Source of the DNA: Xanthomonas arboricola pv. juglandis
Lineage (GTDB): Bacteria; Pseudomonadota; Gammaproteobacteria; Xanthomonadales; Xanthomonadaceae
Reading direction: 5' to 3'
Assembly: GCF_001013475.1 (NCBI RefSeq)
Contig: NZ_JZEF01000002.1
Span: 64,785-128,784 of the forward strand
DNA length: 64,000 nucleotides
The position numbers and the translations under genes are program-made. Below are positions 7,601-15,400 of this stretch, piece after piece. The notes beneath the pieces are model-generated. The model had not been told where the DNA came from. It made no database searches and saw nothing but the letters and a program-made list of their open reading frames with translations. Position 1 is the stretch's first letter. Each line of letters begins with the position of its first letter.

Positions 7601-8668
7601 GAGTTTGATCAGCTTGGCGTGCGGCGTTGTGTGCATCGATGGCGCGGCGACGAAGCTGTCGAACCAATGCCACAACGCTGTTAGCCACTCGGGCTTGTAG
7701 CTGACCTTGCTCAGGATGCCGCCGTCGATGGCGGCCATGATGGTGTCGAAAAACGCGGTGCCGTGCGCGTGGAATGCCGCGGCCAGTGCAGTACTGGCGT
7801 CCTGCACCGCTTGCAGCAGCGCAGCGGAATCGTCGTTTGTCGTGGCGGCCGCCGGCAGCAGCGTTGGATGGCGCACCAGTGCGCGCAGATCGCTGGCCAA
7901 TGCCTCCGGGCCGCCCGACCACAGCGCGATCAGGTCTTCGGCCATTGCCGCATCGGCGGCGCGCTGGCGCCACAGATCGGCGGCGACTTCGCCCAGCAGT
8001 TCGCGGTCGTTGGCGAGCAGTTCCGGTGCGGCGAAGGCCTGGCCGCTTTCCAGCGCATGCTCGCGCAGCACGCGCGCGCAGAAGCCGTGGATGGTGAACA
8101 CGGCGGCCAGGTCGATTTCTTCCACCGCCTGTTGCAGGCGGCGGCGCAGGGCGGCAGGTGTTTCGGTGCCGTTGGCCAGGTGGGTGGCGAGGACGGCGCG
8201 CGTAAGCAGCACATCGGGCGCGTCCTGTAGGAGCGGACCTGGCCGCGACGGGTCGTCGGCGAGGTCGGTCGCGGCCCGGGCCGCTCCTACGGAGGCGGTG
8301 GGTGTTTCGGTGCCAGGGGCCAGGTGCGTGGCGACAAAGGCGTCTGGCGCTTCGTGTAGGAGCGGCCCTGGCCGCGACGGGTCATCGGCGAGGTCGGTCG
8401 CGGCCCGGGCCGCTCCTACGGGGGCGTCGGGGACTAGCGTCGCGGCCAGCACCAGGCGTTCGCGGATGCGGCGGCGCAGTTCCTGGGTGGCGGCCTCGGT
8501 GAAGGTCACTGCGAGGATCTGGCCGATGCGCAGGCCGCGCTCGACCACCAGCCGGGTGAACAGGGTGGCCAGGGTGAAGGTCTTGCCGGTGCCGGCGCTG
8601 GCCTCGATCAGGCGCACGCCATGCAATGGCAGGTGCAGGTACGGGTCGGTGACCGGGCCGGCGCTCAT
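4610..8668 (-). CDS. recB: RecBCD subunit beta, helicase-nuclease RecB
   Basis: RecB is the 3'-5' helicase and the nuclease of RecBCD. The protein has about 1352 residues starting at MSAGPVTDPYLHLPLHGVRL. That ATG overlaps the recC stop by four bases (ATGA), which fixes the start and implies coupled translation. Walker A is EASAGTGKTFTL (residues 23-34); ALVDEFQDTD and the late motif IVTLHKSKGLEYPLVFLP follow. The nuclease domain keeps its metal-binding core GLIDLTYT and WYVLDYKSNRLP. Two oddities are plain. Residues about 80-170 contain two translated copies of a palindromic repeat, and the last 130 residues hold a low-complexity run of about 10-residue units (NPGSDPAR-like). Neither breaks the frame, and all catalytic motifs survive. 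Confidence 0.96.
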   Translation of the reverse strand: MSAGPVTDPYLHLPLHGVRLIEASAGTGKTFTLATLFTRLVVERGLRIGQILAVTFTEAATQELRRRIRERLVLAATLVPDAPVGAARAATDLADDPSRPGPLLHEAPDAFVATHLAPGTETPTASVGAARAATDLADDPSRPGPLLQDAPDVLLTRAVLATHLANGTETPAALRRRLQQAVEEIDLAAVFTIHGFCARVLREHALESGQAFAAPELLANDRELLGEVAADLWRQRAADAAMAEDLIALWSGGPEALASDLRALVRHPTLLPAAATTNDDSAALLQAVQDASTALAAAFHAHGTAFFDTIMAAIDGGILSKVSYKPEWLTALWHWFDSFVAAPSMHTTPHAKLIKLTAAELAAGTNKKFVDRTPASPLSHEIDGYLTALAGVEAWRSRRRIRLLHALREDAIARLALLKRQRRVQTYDDLVDGVAHALEGAQAQALVTRLRAQYAIALVDEFQDTDDRQWAIFSNVFGEGTLARDAGLKPALFLIGDPKQAIYGFRGGDVRTYLAAAVTAELAPPLSHNFRSRPGVLAAIDALYAQAGYTDAFLTDGIAFHPVRPGTKRVDADLQRDGAAAPALTLWRAPEPPPPSKGKPKPWSANRARELATAACVAAIRGWLAGGRDGTATVNGRPVQAGDIAVLVRSHGEATRMQQALGAVGIPAVAAGKQSLFATDEALELLALLQALLDPGDDSRLRAALATVLIGADAAAIAALAHDGERHRRWQQQALDWRERWQRGGPLALIGDLGAAHGQRLLALVDGERRLTNYLQLAELLQEADARALGPHGLVDWLSRRIANADDNDEAQQLRLESDARRVQIVTLHKSKGLEYPLVFLPYIGIGRSDKGAGRHCVVHAPELGRQMHWKTDKDDPSWSAAEAAWKQEQRAEDARLLYVGLTRAEHALWIASGPFHQHERTALSGMLRALDALQGAAGEGAVVVDTSTPPATLPRLPPPIEAQVPPARNPQRHIAPEWWVYSFTQLANADAGAATDPMASATVVGSGGSDEPSGSEAIAVAAEVDTFDPRFAGNRFGVVMHDVFERCDFAVWQAWRPGLPAPEGQAAAILEALQRGGYAEKDWDDGLAMLTTLIGHTLTVALPEGTTLAAVPESQRRNEMEFHFAMRPTRVEALLALLHRFGVVGERQAFGARQRLEGLMTGLIDLTYTVDGRWYVLDYKSNRLPSYDADALARAMAHSEYELQALIYTVALHRWLRFRLGQAYDYARDFGGVRYLFCRGLDATRNPASDPGSNPARNAEANPGSDPASSAATDPGADRARDAEANPGADPARNAVADPGADRASDAMSDTPAPGIHAWRFDPALVQALDALFAGSAPEPTSSNPGTPDAR
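4740..4935 (-). repeat. Degenerate in-frame minisatellite near the recB 3' end
   Basis: Roughly 30-bp units such as GCATCGCGGGCGCGGTCGGC recur with small changes, encoding repeats of the form (D/N)PG(A/S)DPAR(N/D)A. The tract lies between the nuclease domain and the C-terminus, where it can vary in length in steps of three bases without harm. Confidence 0.8.
8227..8290. repeat. GTAGGAGCGG palindromic repeat inside recB, copy 1
   Basis: The element runs from GTAGGAGCGGACCTGGCCGC to GCGGCCCGGGCCGCTCCTAC and its ends can pair. It is normally an intergenic element (compare 27076-27143 and 55182-55249), but here it is translated as VGAARAATDLADDPSRPGPLL. Confidence 0.85.
8356..8419. repeat. GTAGGAGCGG palindromic repeat inside recB, copy 2
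   Basis: This is nearly identical to copy 1 and lies 129 bases away. It belongs to a tandem duplication that also includes the flanking TTTCGGTGCC...GGCCAGGTG segment (8161 and 8305, offset 144). Both offsets are multiples of three. Confidence 0.85.
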
Positions 8669-11600
8669 TCGGCCTCCTCCTGCGCGCCGTGCCAGTGGCG
8701 CCAGCTCTCGATCAGACGCTGCGGCTCCAGCGTGGCATCGGCATGGCCGCGCTCGAGCAGGTCGTACACGCGATGGCTGGTGACGGCGAACTCGGCGAAG
8801 CGCTGCGCATCGGCGAACGGGTCGCGGCCGCGGTTGACCAGGCGCAGCTCCGGGCTGTGCGATTCGCTCCAGCCGAAGCTGGACTGCCACTGCCCGGCGG
8901 CGTCCTTGATGGCCTTGTCCAGGTCGTCGCCGCGCGCGGCCTGGTGGTATTTCCAGCTGCTGTAGGGCGCGAACGCCAGCGGCGCCTGCAGGCCGTGCCG
9001 ATACACCTGCAGCAGTGCGGCCAACGCGGTTTGCGCCTGCGTCTGCGACAGCGGGTCGGGGTCGATGGGATGCGGGCCAAGGCCGTCGTCGTGTTCGAAG
9101 AAGCGCACGTACGGTGCGTGTTCGCCGGCAGCGCGCAGCAGCAGCCATTCCAGACCGTGGCGGATCGCGCTGCGGCCGCTGAGCGCGCCGACCTGCACCC
9201 GCCCTACCCCGCTCGCATACCAGCCGGGCACGCGGCCATGTACCTCGGTCTGGCCGATCTGCACCTGCAGCCGGCGCGACTCGACCGGCGCCTCGCCGCG
9301 CCATTGCCGGAAGGCCTCGGCATACGGACGCAGTTGCGCCACCCGCTCGTCGAGCTGACGACGCCCCAGCGGCCCGGACGGCAGCAGCGCGCGCGCGCGC
9401 AGACGCTCGTAAAGCCGCTCGGTGTCGCCGGCCAGTGTGGCGTCGAACACCTGCTGTTGCAGGCCGTACTGGTCCAGCCCACGCGTGGGCGCGAGCAGCG
9501 GTTCGAGATCGCTGTCTTCGCCGGCCGGGTCGGGCAACCGCATGCCCAGACGATGACGCAGGAACTGCCCGGCCGGGTCGGAAAACAGGCGGCGCAAGTC
9601 GTCGATCGAAACGCTGCCCGGCACCGCGCTGTCATCGGCCGGCAACGCACCGGCCACCCAGGGCGCGAGCGGCTGGCGCTGGCCGACCAGGCTGTCCACC
9701 GACGGTCGCCATTGGCGGCGATAACTGAAACGGCGCGGGTCGGCGCCGTGATCGCCCGGCGCGCCGAAGGCGGCGGCGGCGAATGGCTGCAACGGGTGCT
9801 CCACCACCAGCCTGGCGATCGCCTGCGGGTCGGCGTGGTACTGCGCGGCGCTGCCCAGCAGTTCGCTGACCAGCACCGACGGTTCGCGCGCGCTGCCATC
9901 GCGCGCATCGGCGCCGAGATAGCTCAGGTAGAACACCTCCTGCGCAGAGGCGAACAACTGCAAAAACAGGAACCTGTCGTCCTCGCGGGTTGAACGATCG
10001 CCGTGCCGGCGACGTTCGGTGCCCAGTTCGGCGGTGAGGCGATTGAGTCCGGCGGCCGGGTCGCGACGCGGGAAGTCGCCATCGTTCATGCCGAGCAGGC
10101 AGATCACGCGGAACGGCAGCAGGCGCATCGGCACCATGCGGCCGAAACTGATGCCGCCGGTGAGCAGCGGCGCACGCGTGTCCGATTCGCCCAGCACCGC
10201 AGCAAAGTGCGCGCGCACCACCTCGGCCGGCACGTTGCCGGCGTAGTCGGCGCGCACCGCATCGCGGGCGAATTGATCGATCAATGTGCGCAGCCGATCC
10301 AGCGCGCGCTGCGCCCGCGGTGCCGACGGCGCCTTCGGAATCAACGCCTCCAGCAGGCCGAGCAGACGCTCGCGCCACTGGACCGGCGTCATCGCGTCGG
10401 CCAGCACGGACTGGTGACGTTCGAGCACGCGCAGCAGCTTCAACAGGATATCGAGTGCGGCCAACGCGCTGCCTTCCAGCTGCGGCCAGGGCGCCACGCC
10501 CTCGATCTCCTCATCGGCGCCGCTGGCATGGCCGAGCAGCAGCCGGTCCAGCGCGAAGCGCCAGGTGTAGGCGTCGTCGCTCGGTGCCTGGTGCTGACGG
10601 CGATGCGCCGCATCCAGCCCCCAGCGCGCGCCGGCCGCGTGCAGCCAGCCGCGCAGGCGTTCCAGCCCGGCTTCGTCCAGGCCGGCGGCCTCGGCGATCG
10701 GCGCGCTGGCCAGCAGGTCGAGAATCTCGTGCAGGCCGAAGCGTGCGATCGGCAGGCCGAGCAAGGTCAGGAACACCTCGGCCAGCGGCTCGCTCGCCAA
10801 CGGGCTGGCATCGGCCAGCGCGTACGGCAGCGCGTCGTCGTTGCCGTGACTGCCGAACACCGCATCCAGGTACGGCACGTACGGGTCGATGTCCGGCGAC
10901 AGCACCGCGATCTCGCGTGGCTGCAGGGGCGGGTCGAATCTCGCATCGTCGAGCAGGGCGCGCAGTTGGTCGTGCAGCACCTGCAGCTCGCGCAGCCGCG
11001 TGTGGCAGGCATGCACCTGCAGGCTGGGGTCGTGCGGATTCACCGTCGGCAACACGGCAGGCACGCCTGGCGCGCGGCGATGGAACAGGTCGCTCTGCAT
11101 GCGCCGCAGCAGGCTGTCGCCCAGGCCGCCGTCGGCCAGTGCGCGGCGGCCGGACTCCAGCGGATCGGCGTAGACGGCGATCTCGGCCAGCGGATGCACC
11201 ACCTCGTAATCGCCGATCAACGCCATGAAGTCGCGCCCGGCCGCGCCCCAGGCCTGGAGCAGCGGGTTTTCCTGCACCTGCCCGGCAAACAGCTGCACCG
11301 CACCGTCGTCGCGACGGCGCTGCCACAGGGTCTGCAGATCGCCCCAATAGCCTTGGGTGGGCGTGGGCAGATAGAAATGCAGCGTGCCCACGCGCGCCTG
11401 CGTGGCCAGCACGCGCAGCACGTCGGGCGAAATATTGAGGATGGCGAAGGCGAACAGACGCCTGGGCAAGCCCTGCGGCAGCGGACCCTCCGGGCGCGCG
11501 TAGCGATCCAGGTACTGGCCGATGCGGCGCGCGCGGTATTGGCGGCCGGCGGCGATGCTTCGCCACAGGCGCGCCTGCGGATCATCGGGGTCGGCACCGC

Positions 11601-12069
11601 CTTCCCAGCGCAGCAACCAGTCGCGTCGCCAGGCCTGGTACTTCTCGAACACGTTGCCCAGCTCGCCGGCCAGCGCCCAGGGCTTGAGCGCATCGCCATC
11701 GGACAGATAACCGGCCAACGGCGCCAGCGCCGCATCGCTGCCCAGATCGGCCTGCAACGCGGCGTACAACCGCCACTGCGTGGTCGCCATGTCCAGATCG
11801 TCGTCGGCCGGGCCGAGATTGCACTCCAGCGCGCGTGCGACGAATTCACCGGGAGTGAGGAATTCCAGATTCGCCGCCACGCCGTGCTCGGCCGCCAGCG
11901 TGGACTGCAGCCAGCGCCGCATCGCCACCTGCGGGATCAGCACCACCTCCGGCTGCAGCAACGGCTGCTCCGGCACCGGCCGGCGCAGCTCCTGGGCGAG
12001 CAAGGCGGCCAGCGTATCCAGCGCGTTTGACGGATAGAGACGGAAATCGGGCGCGGAAGTGGCGTGCAT
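8665..12069 (-). CDS. recC: RecBCD subunit gamma, Chi-recognition subunit RecC
   Basis: RecC clamps RecB and RecD and reads Chi with an inactivated helicase fold. The protein has about 1134 residues if started at MHATSAPDFRLYPSNALDTL (ATG at 12069; the ATG at 12081 is an equal alternative). Neither start has a strong ribosome binding site. Typical RecC features are the N-terminal VVLIPQVAMRRWLQSTLA with EHGVAANLEFLTPGEFVARA, the middle LPYALADASPLASEPLAEVF, and the late RVICLLGMNDGDFPRRDPAAG. The final residues overlap the recB start. It is the first gene of recC-recB-recD; the region upstream has no visible ORF with coding character. Confidence 0.95.
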   Translation of the reverse strand: MHATSAPDFRLYPSNALDTLAALLAQELRRPVPEQPLLQPEVVLIPQVAMRRWLQSTLAAEHGVAANLEFLTPGEFVARALECNLGPADDDLDMATTQWRLYAALQADLGSDAALAPLAGYLSDGDALKPWALAGELGNVFEKYQAWRRDWLLRWEGGADPDDPQARLWRSIAAGRQYRARRIGQYLDRYARPEGPLPQGLPRRLFAFAILNISPDVLRVLATQARVGTLHFYLPTPTQGYWGDLQTLWQRRRDDGAVQLFAGQVQENPLLQAWGAAGRDFMALIGDYEVVHPLAEIAVYADPLESGRRALADGGLGDSLLRRMQSDLFHRRAPGVPAVLPTVNPHDPSLQVHACHTRLRELQVLHDQLRALLDDARFDPPLQPREIAVLSPDIDPYVPYLDAVFGSHGNDDALPYALADASPLASEPLAEVFLTLLGLPIARFGLHEILDLLASAPIAEAAGLDEAGLERLRGWLHAAGARWGLDAAHRRQHQAPSDDAYTWRFALDRLLLGHASGADEEIEGVAPWPQLEGSALAALDILLKLLRVLERHQSVLADAMTPVQWRERLLGLLEALIPKAPSAPRAQRALDRLRTLIDQFARDAVRADYAGNVPAEVVRAHFAAVLGESDTRAPLLTGGISFGRMVPMRLLPFRVICLLGMNDGDFPRRDPAAGLNRLTAELGTERRRHGDRSTREDDRFLFLQLFASAQEVFYLSYLGADARDGSAREPSVLVSELLGSAAQYHADPQAIARLVVEHPLQPFAAAAFGAPGDHGADPRRFSYRRQWRPSVDSLVGQRQPLAPWVAGALPADDSAVPGSVSIDDLRRLFSDPAGQFLRHRLGMRLPDPAGEDSDLEPLLAPTRGLDQYGLQQQVFDATLAGDTERLYERLRARALLPSGPLGRRQLDERVAQLRPYAEAFRQWRGEAPVESRRLQVQIGQTEVHGRVPGWYASGVGRVQVGALSGRSAIRHGLEWLLLRAAGEHAPYVRFFEHDDGLGPHPIDPDPLSQTQAQTALAALLQVYRHGLQAPLAFAPYSSWKYHQAARGDDLDKAIKDAAGQWQSSFGWSESHSPELRLVNRGRDPFADAQRFAEFAVTSHRVYDLLERGHADATLEPQRLIESWRHWHGAQEEAE

Positions 12070-12081
12070 GCGTGCGTGCAT

Positions 12082-12432
12082 TGTGCCGGATGCAGCCGTG
12101 CCGCGCCGTTGGCGCGGGATCGGCGCGCAGACGCCGGCACCGATACAGCGGCTGTACTCGCGTCGTCGGCGCCCGGCCCGCCTTGGCGATCGACGGACGA
12201 CACGCTGCGGGCCTGAGTCCGCTCCAACGCAGCAGGCACGACCGGGTTGCGCATGGCCCTGGATGGAGTGCGGCCGTTGCGCTCGGCGGCATCGCTGCAC
12301 GCCAGCGTCGGCCCATGCGCAGCGCGGCGCCGACGCAGCATGCAACACATGCCTCCGGCTGCACGACAAACGCGATGGGCCGGGGTATTCGCCCGGCCCA
12401 TCGCGTTGCTCAGTGCATGACGCTCGACGCGA
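12082..12432. other. Intergenic region between recC and the autotransporter gene
   Basis: Both flanking genes are on the minus strand, so this holds the recC 5' region and the 3' region of the autotransporter gene. Apart from the hairpin at 12369-12407, I see only GC-rich sequence with no gene and no convincing promoter. Confidence 0.5.
12369..12407 (-). terminator. Strong hairpin after the autotransporter gene
   Basis: A perfect 16-bp stem (12369-12384 with 12392-12407) lies 26 bases beyond the autotransporter stop. The minus strand then reads TGTCGTGC, so the T run is short and the hairpin may terminate only partly or protect the mRNA end. Confidence 0.6.
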
Positions 12433-15400
12433 TCAGTATTTCTTTTCCAGATTGATCATCCAGGTCTGATCGTTGTTGCTGTCGCCGTCGGTGATGCCGC
12501 GGTATTCCAGCCGCGTCGACAGGCCCTGCTCGGTCAGCAGCGCCGCACCGATGCCGACCATCAGGCGGTTGCGATCGAACGCGCTCTGCCCCGCGCGATA
12601 GAACGGCCCGCCGTTCAGATCGGCGTAGCTCAGCGTGGCATCGCCGCGGCCCTGGAAGTCGCGCTGGTATTCCACGCGCAACTGCGGGGTCAGCCGGCCC
12701 CAGGCCACTTCGCGGCGCCATTCCAGGCGCAGGCCCAGGTTGCCGGTGGTGGTGGCCACGTCCATGTCGTCATAGCGCAGCGCGAACGGCGCCACGCCAT
12801 CCTCGACATAGCCATCCAGCGTGGCGCGGGCGACATCCACACGCGCATACGGGGTGATCTGCAACTCGCCGCGCTGCAGGTCCGCACCGGTGGAGACCGA
12901 CGCGATCCACTGCTTGCCGTCGCGGTTGCCCTCGGCCATCGAGCCATCGTCGGTGACGAAGCGGCGCAGGTCGTAGGACAGCAGCTGGTAGCCGACCAGG
13001 GTGTCGAAGAAGAACGCCTTGCCCGGATGGAAGCTGGCATACAGCGCCATGGTGTAGGCGGTGGCCTTGGAGTGGCTGCCGTTCCTGCCCACATCGCTGT
13101 CGTCGCGGCCCCAACCCAGACCCGCACCGATCGCCAGCGACTGCGCCACCCGGTAATCGGCGCCCACGCTCAGGCCGTCGGTCTGGAAGTCCACCCCGTT
13201 GCTGTTGGACTGCGTGTCCAGGCTGCCCGAGCGGATCGCACCGCCCACCCACAGCCCCAGATCGCCCTGACCGTGCGCAGCGCCGTTGCCGCTGCTGGTC
13301 ATTGCCGGCGCATCGCGGAAGTCGTTGTCGGCCTCCTGCGTGTCCGGGCTGCACGGCTGCGCACTGATACCGCGGTCGGCCTGGCGGCAATGCGAGGTCG
13401 GCTGGAAGCTCACCGCGTTGCTGAAGGTGCTGCCGCTGCGATGGGTGGCTTCCAGACGGCGCTGGAAGTTGTCGATCTGCGCCCGCGCAAAACGCCGCGT
13501 GGACTCGGACTGCGCATCGATCAGGCCACGCACTTCCGCATCCACGCTGGGGTCGCGGCGCGGCGCGATGGTGAACACCACGCTGGCCGGCACCGACGTG
13601 GCGAACGCATTGGACAAGGTGAACTGCACCGTGGCCTGGCCGACGAAGGCCGGGTTCGGGGTGAAGGTCAGCATGAAGGTGGGCGTCTCGGCCATTGCAG
13701 CCGCCGCCGGCGACGGGCCCGATGCGCGTGCCGCCGCCGCGGTGGCGAGACCACCAACCTGGGTGATGGTGGCGGTACCGGCCGAGGCCGGCAGCACCGC
13801 GACCACGGCCGCCGCCACGAACGGCCCGCCGGTGGCATTGCGGGTCAGGTCGACCTGCTGCGCCTCGCCCGGCACTGCCGCAGCAGTCACCGACACCGCA
13901 ACCGGCCGCGCATTGACCGCAATGGTCACGGTGGCCGCCGCAGACGTGCCGCCACTACCGGTGACCGTGTAGCTCACCACGTCGGTGCCGACGAAACCGG
14001 CGGCCGGCGTGTAGACCAGCTCCAGCCCGTTGACCACGGCGGTGCCGTTGGTCGGCGCAGCGGCAATGGCGATCGTGGCGATATTGCCGGTGTCGTTGGC
14101 GGTCACCGCCACCGTCACCGCAGCATCGCTCATGGTGGCCGCCACATCCGCCACCGCCACCGGCGCCGCATCGCTCACCGTGAAGCTGTAGGCCTGGGTG
14201 GCGCTGGCATTGCCGGCATCGGCCACCGCGATGGTGAAGGACGAGGTGCCCTGCGTCGTCGGCGTGCCCGACAGCGTGCCGTCGCTGGCCAGCGTCAGGC
14301 CGGCCGGCAACGTGCCGCTGGCAATGCTGTAGCGATAGGGCGCAACGCCGCCGCTGGCAGTGAGCACCTGGTTATACGCGCTGCCGCGCACCGCCGGTGG
14401 CAGGGTCGGTTGCGCCAGCACCAGCGTTGCCGCCGCGATCGTGACCGAATAGTTCTGGCTGGCCTGCGCAGCCGGGCTCGGGGTGCTGTCGGTCGCGGTC
14501 AGGGTGAAGTTGAAGGTGCCGGACAAGGTCGGCGTGCCACTGAGCGCGCCGGTCGCTGCATCGACGACCACGCCATTGGGCAATGCGCCCGCAGCCAGTG
14601 CATAGCGGTAAGGCGCCGTGCCGCCGGTGGCCGGCGTGATCGCCGCGGAGTACGCCTGCCCGGCCGTGCCTGCCGGCAAGGTGCTCGCCGGCAAGACCAG
14701 ATTCGGGCCAGCCACGGTCAGGGTGTAGGCCTGGTTGCCGGTGAAGCTGCCCGCATCGGTCGCGGTCACGGTGACGTTGAAGCTGCCTTCCACCGTGGCG
14801 GTACCCGACAGCGTGCCGTTGCTGGCCAGGGTGATACCTGCCGGCAACGTGCCGCTGGCGAGCGCGTAGGTGTACGGCGCGGTACCGCCGCTGGCGCTCA
14901 ACGTCTGGCTGTAGGCGGTGCCGCGGGTGGCGGCCGGCAGCGTGGTGGGCACGATCACGACCACAGGTGCCGCGATGGTCAGCGTGTAGCTGCGGCTGGC
15001 CTGCGCTGCCGGGCTGGGCGTGCTGTCGGATGCGGTCAGGGTGAAGTTGAACGTGCCTGCCACGGTCGGCGTGCCGCTGAGCGCGCCGGTGGCCGCATCC
15101 ACGACCACGCCCGCCGGCAGGACACCGCCGGTCAATGCGTAGGTGTAAGGCGCAGTGCCGCCGGTGGCCGAGGCGATCGTCGCCGCATACGCCTGCCCGG
15201 CCGTGCCTGCCGGCAAGGTGCTCGCCGGCAAGACCAGATTCGGGCCAGCCACGGTCAGGGTGTAGGCCTGGTTGCCGGTGAAGCTGCCCGCATCGGTCGC
15301 GGTCACGGTGACGTTGAAGCTGCCTTCCACCGTGGCGGTACCCGACAGCGTGCCGTTGCTGGCCAGGGTGATACCTGCCGGCAACGTGCCGCTGGCGAGC

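Noticed and set aside
5027..7684. An 885-residue plus-strand frame opposite recB
   Set aside because: RecB has clear motifs on the other strand; this frame is low-complexity with no recognisable domain.
8155..8425. The recB repeats as a CRISPR-like array
   Set aside because: There are only two units, they are palindromic along their whole length, they lie inside a gene, and no cas gene is nearby.
10003..12030. A 675-residue plus-strand frame opposite recC
   Set aside because: It has Gln/Arg/His-rich antisense composition and no start signal; recC is well supported on the minus strand.
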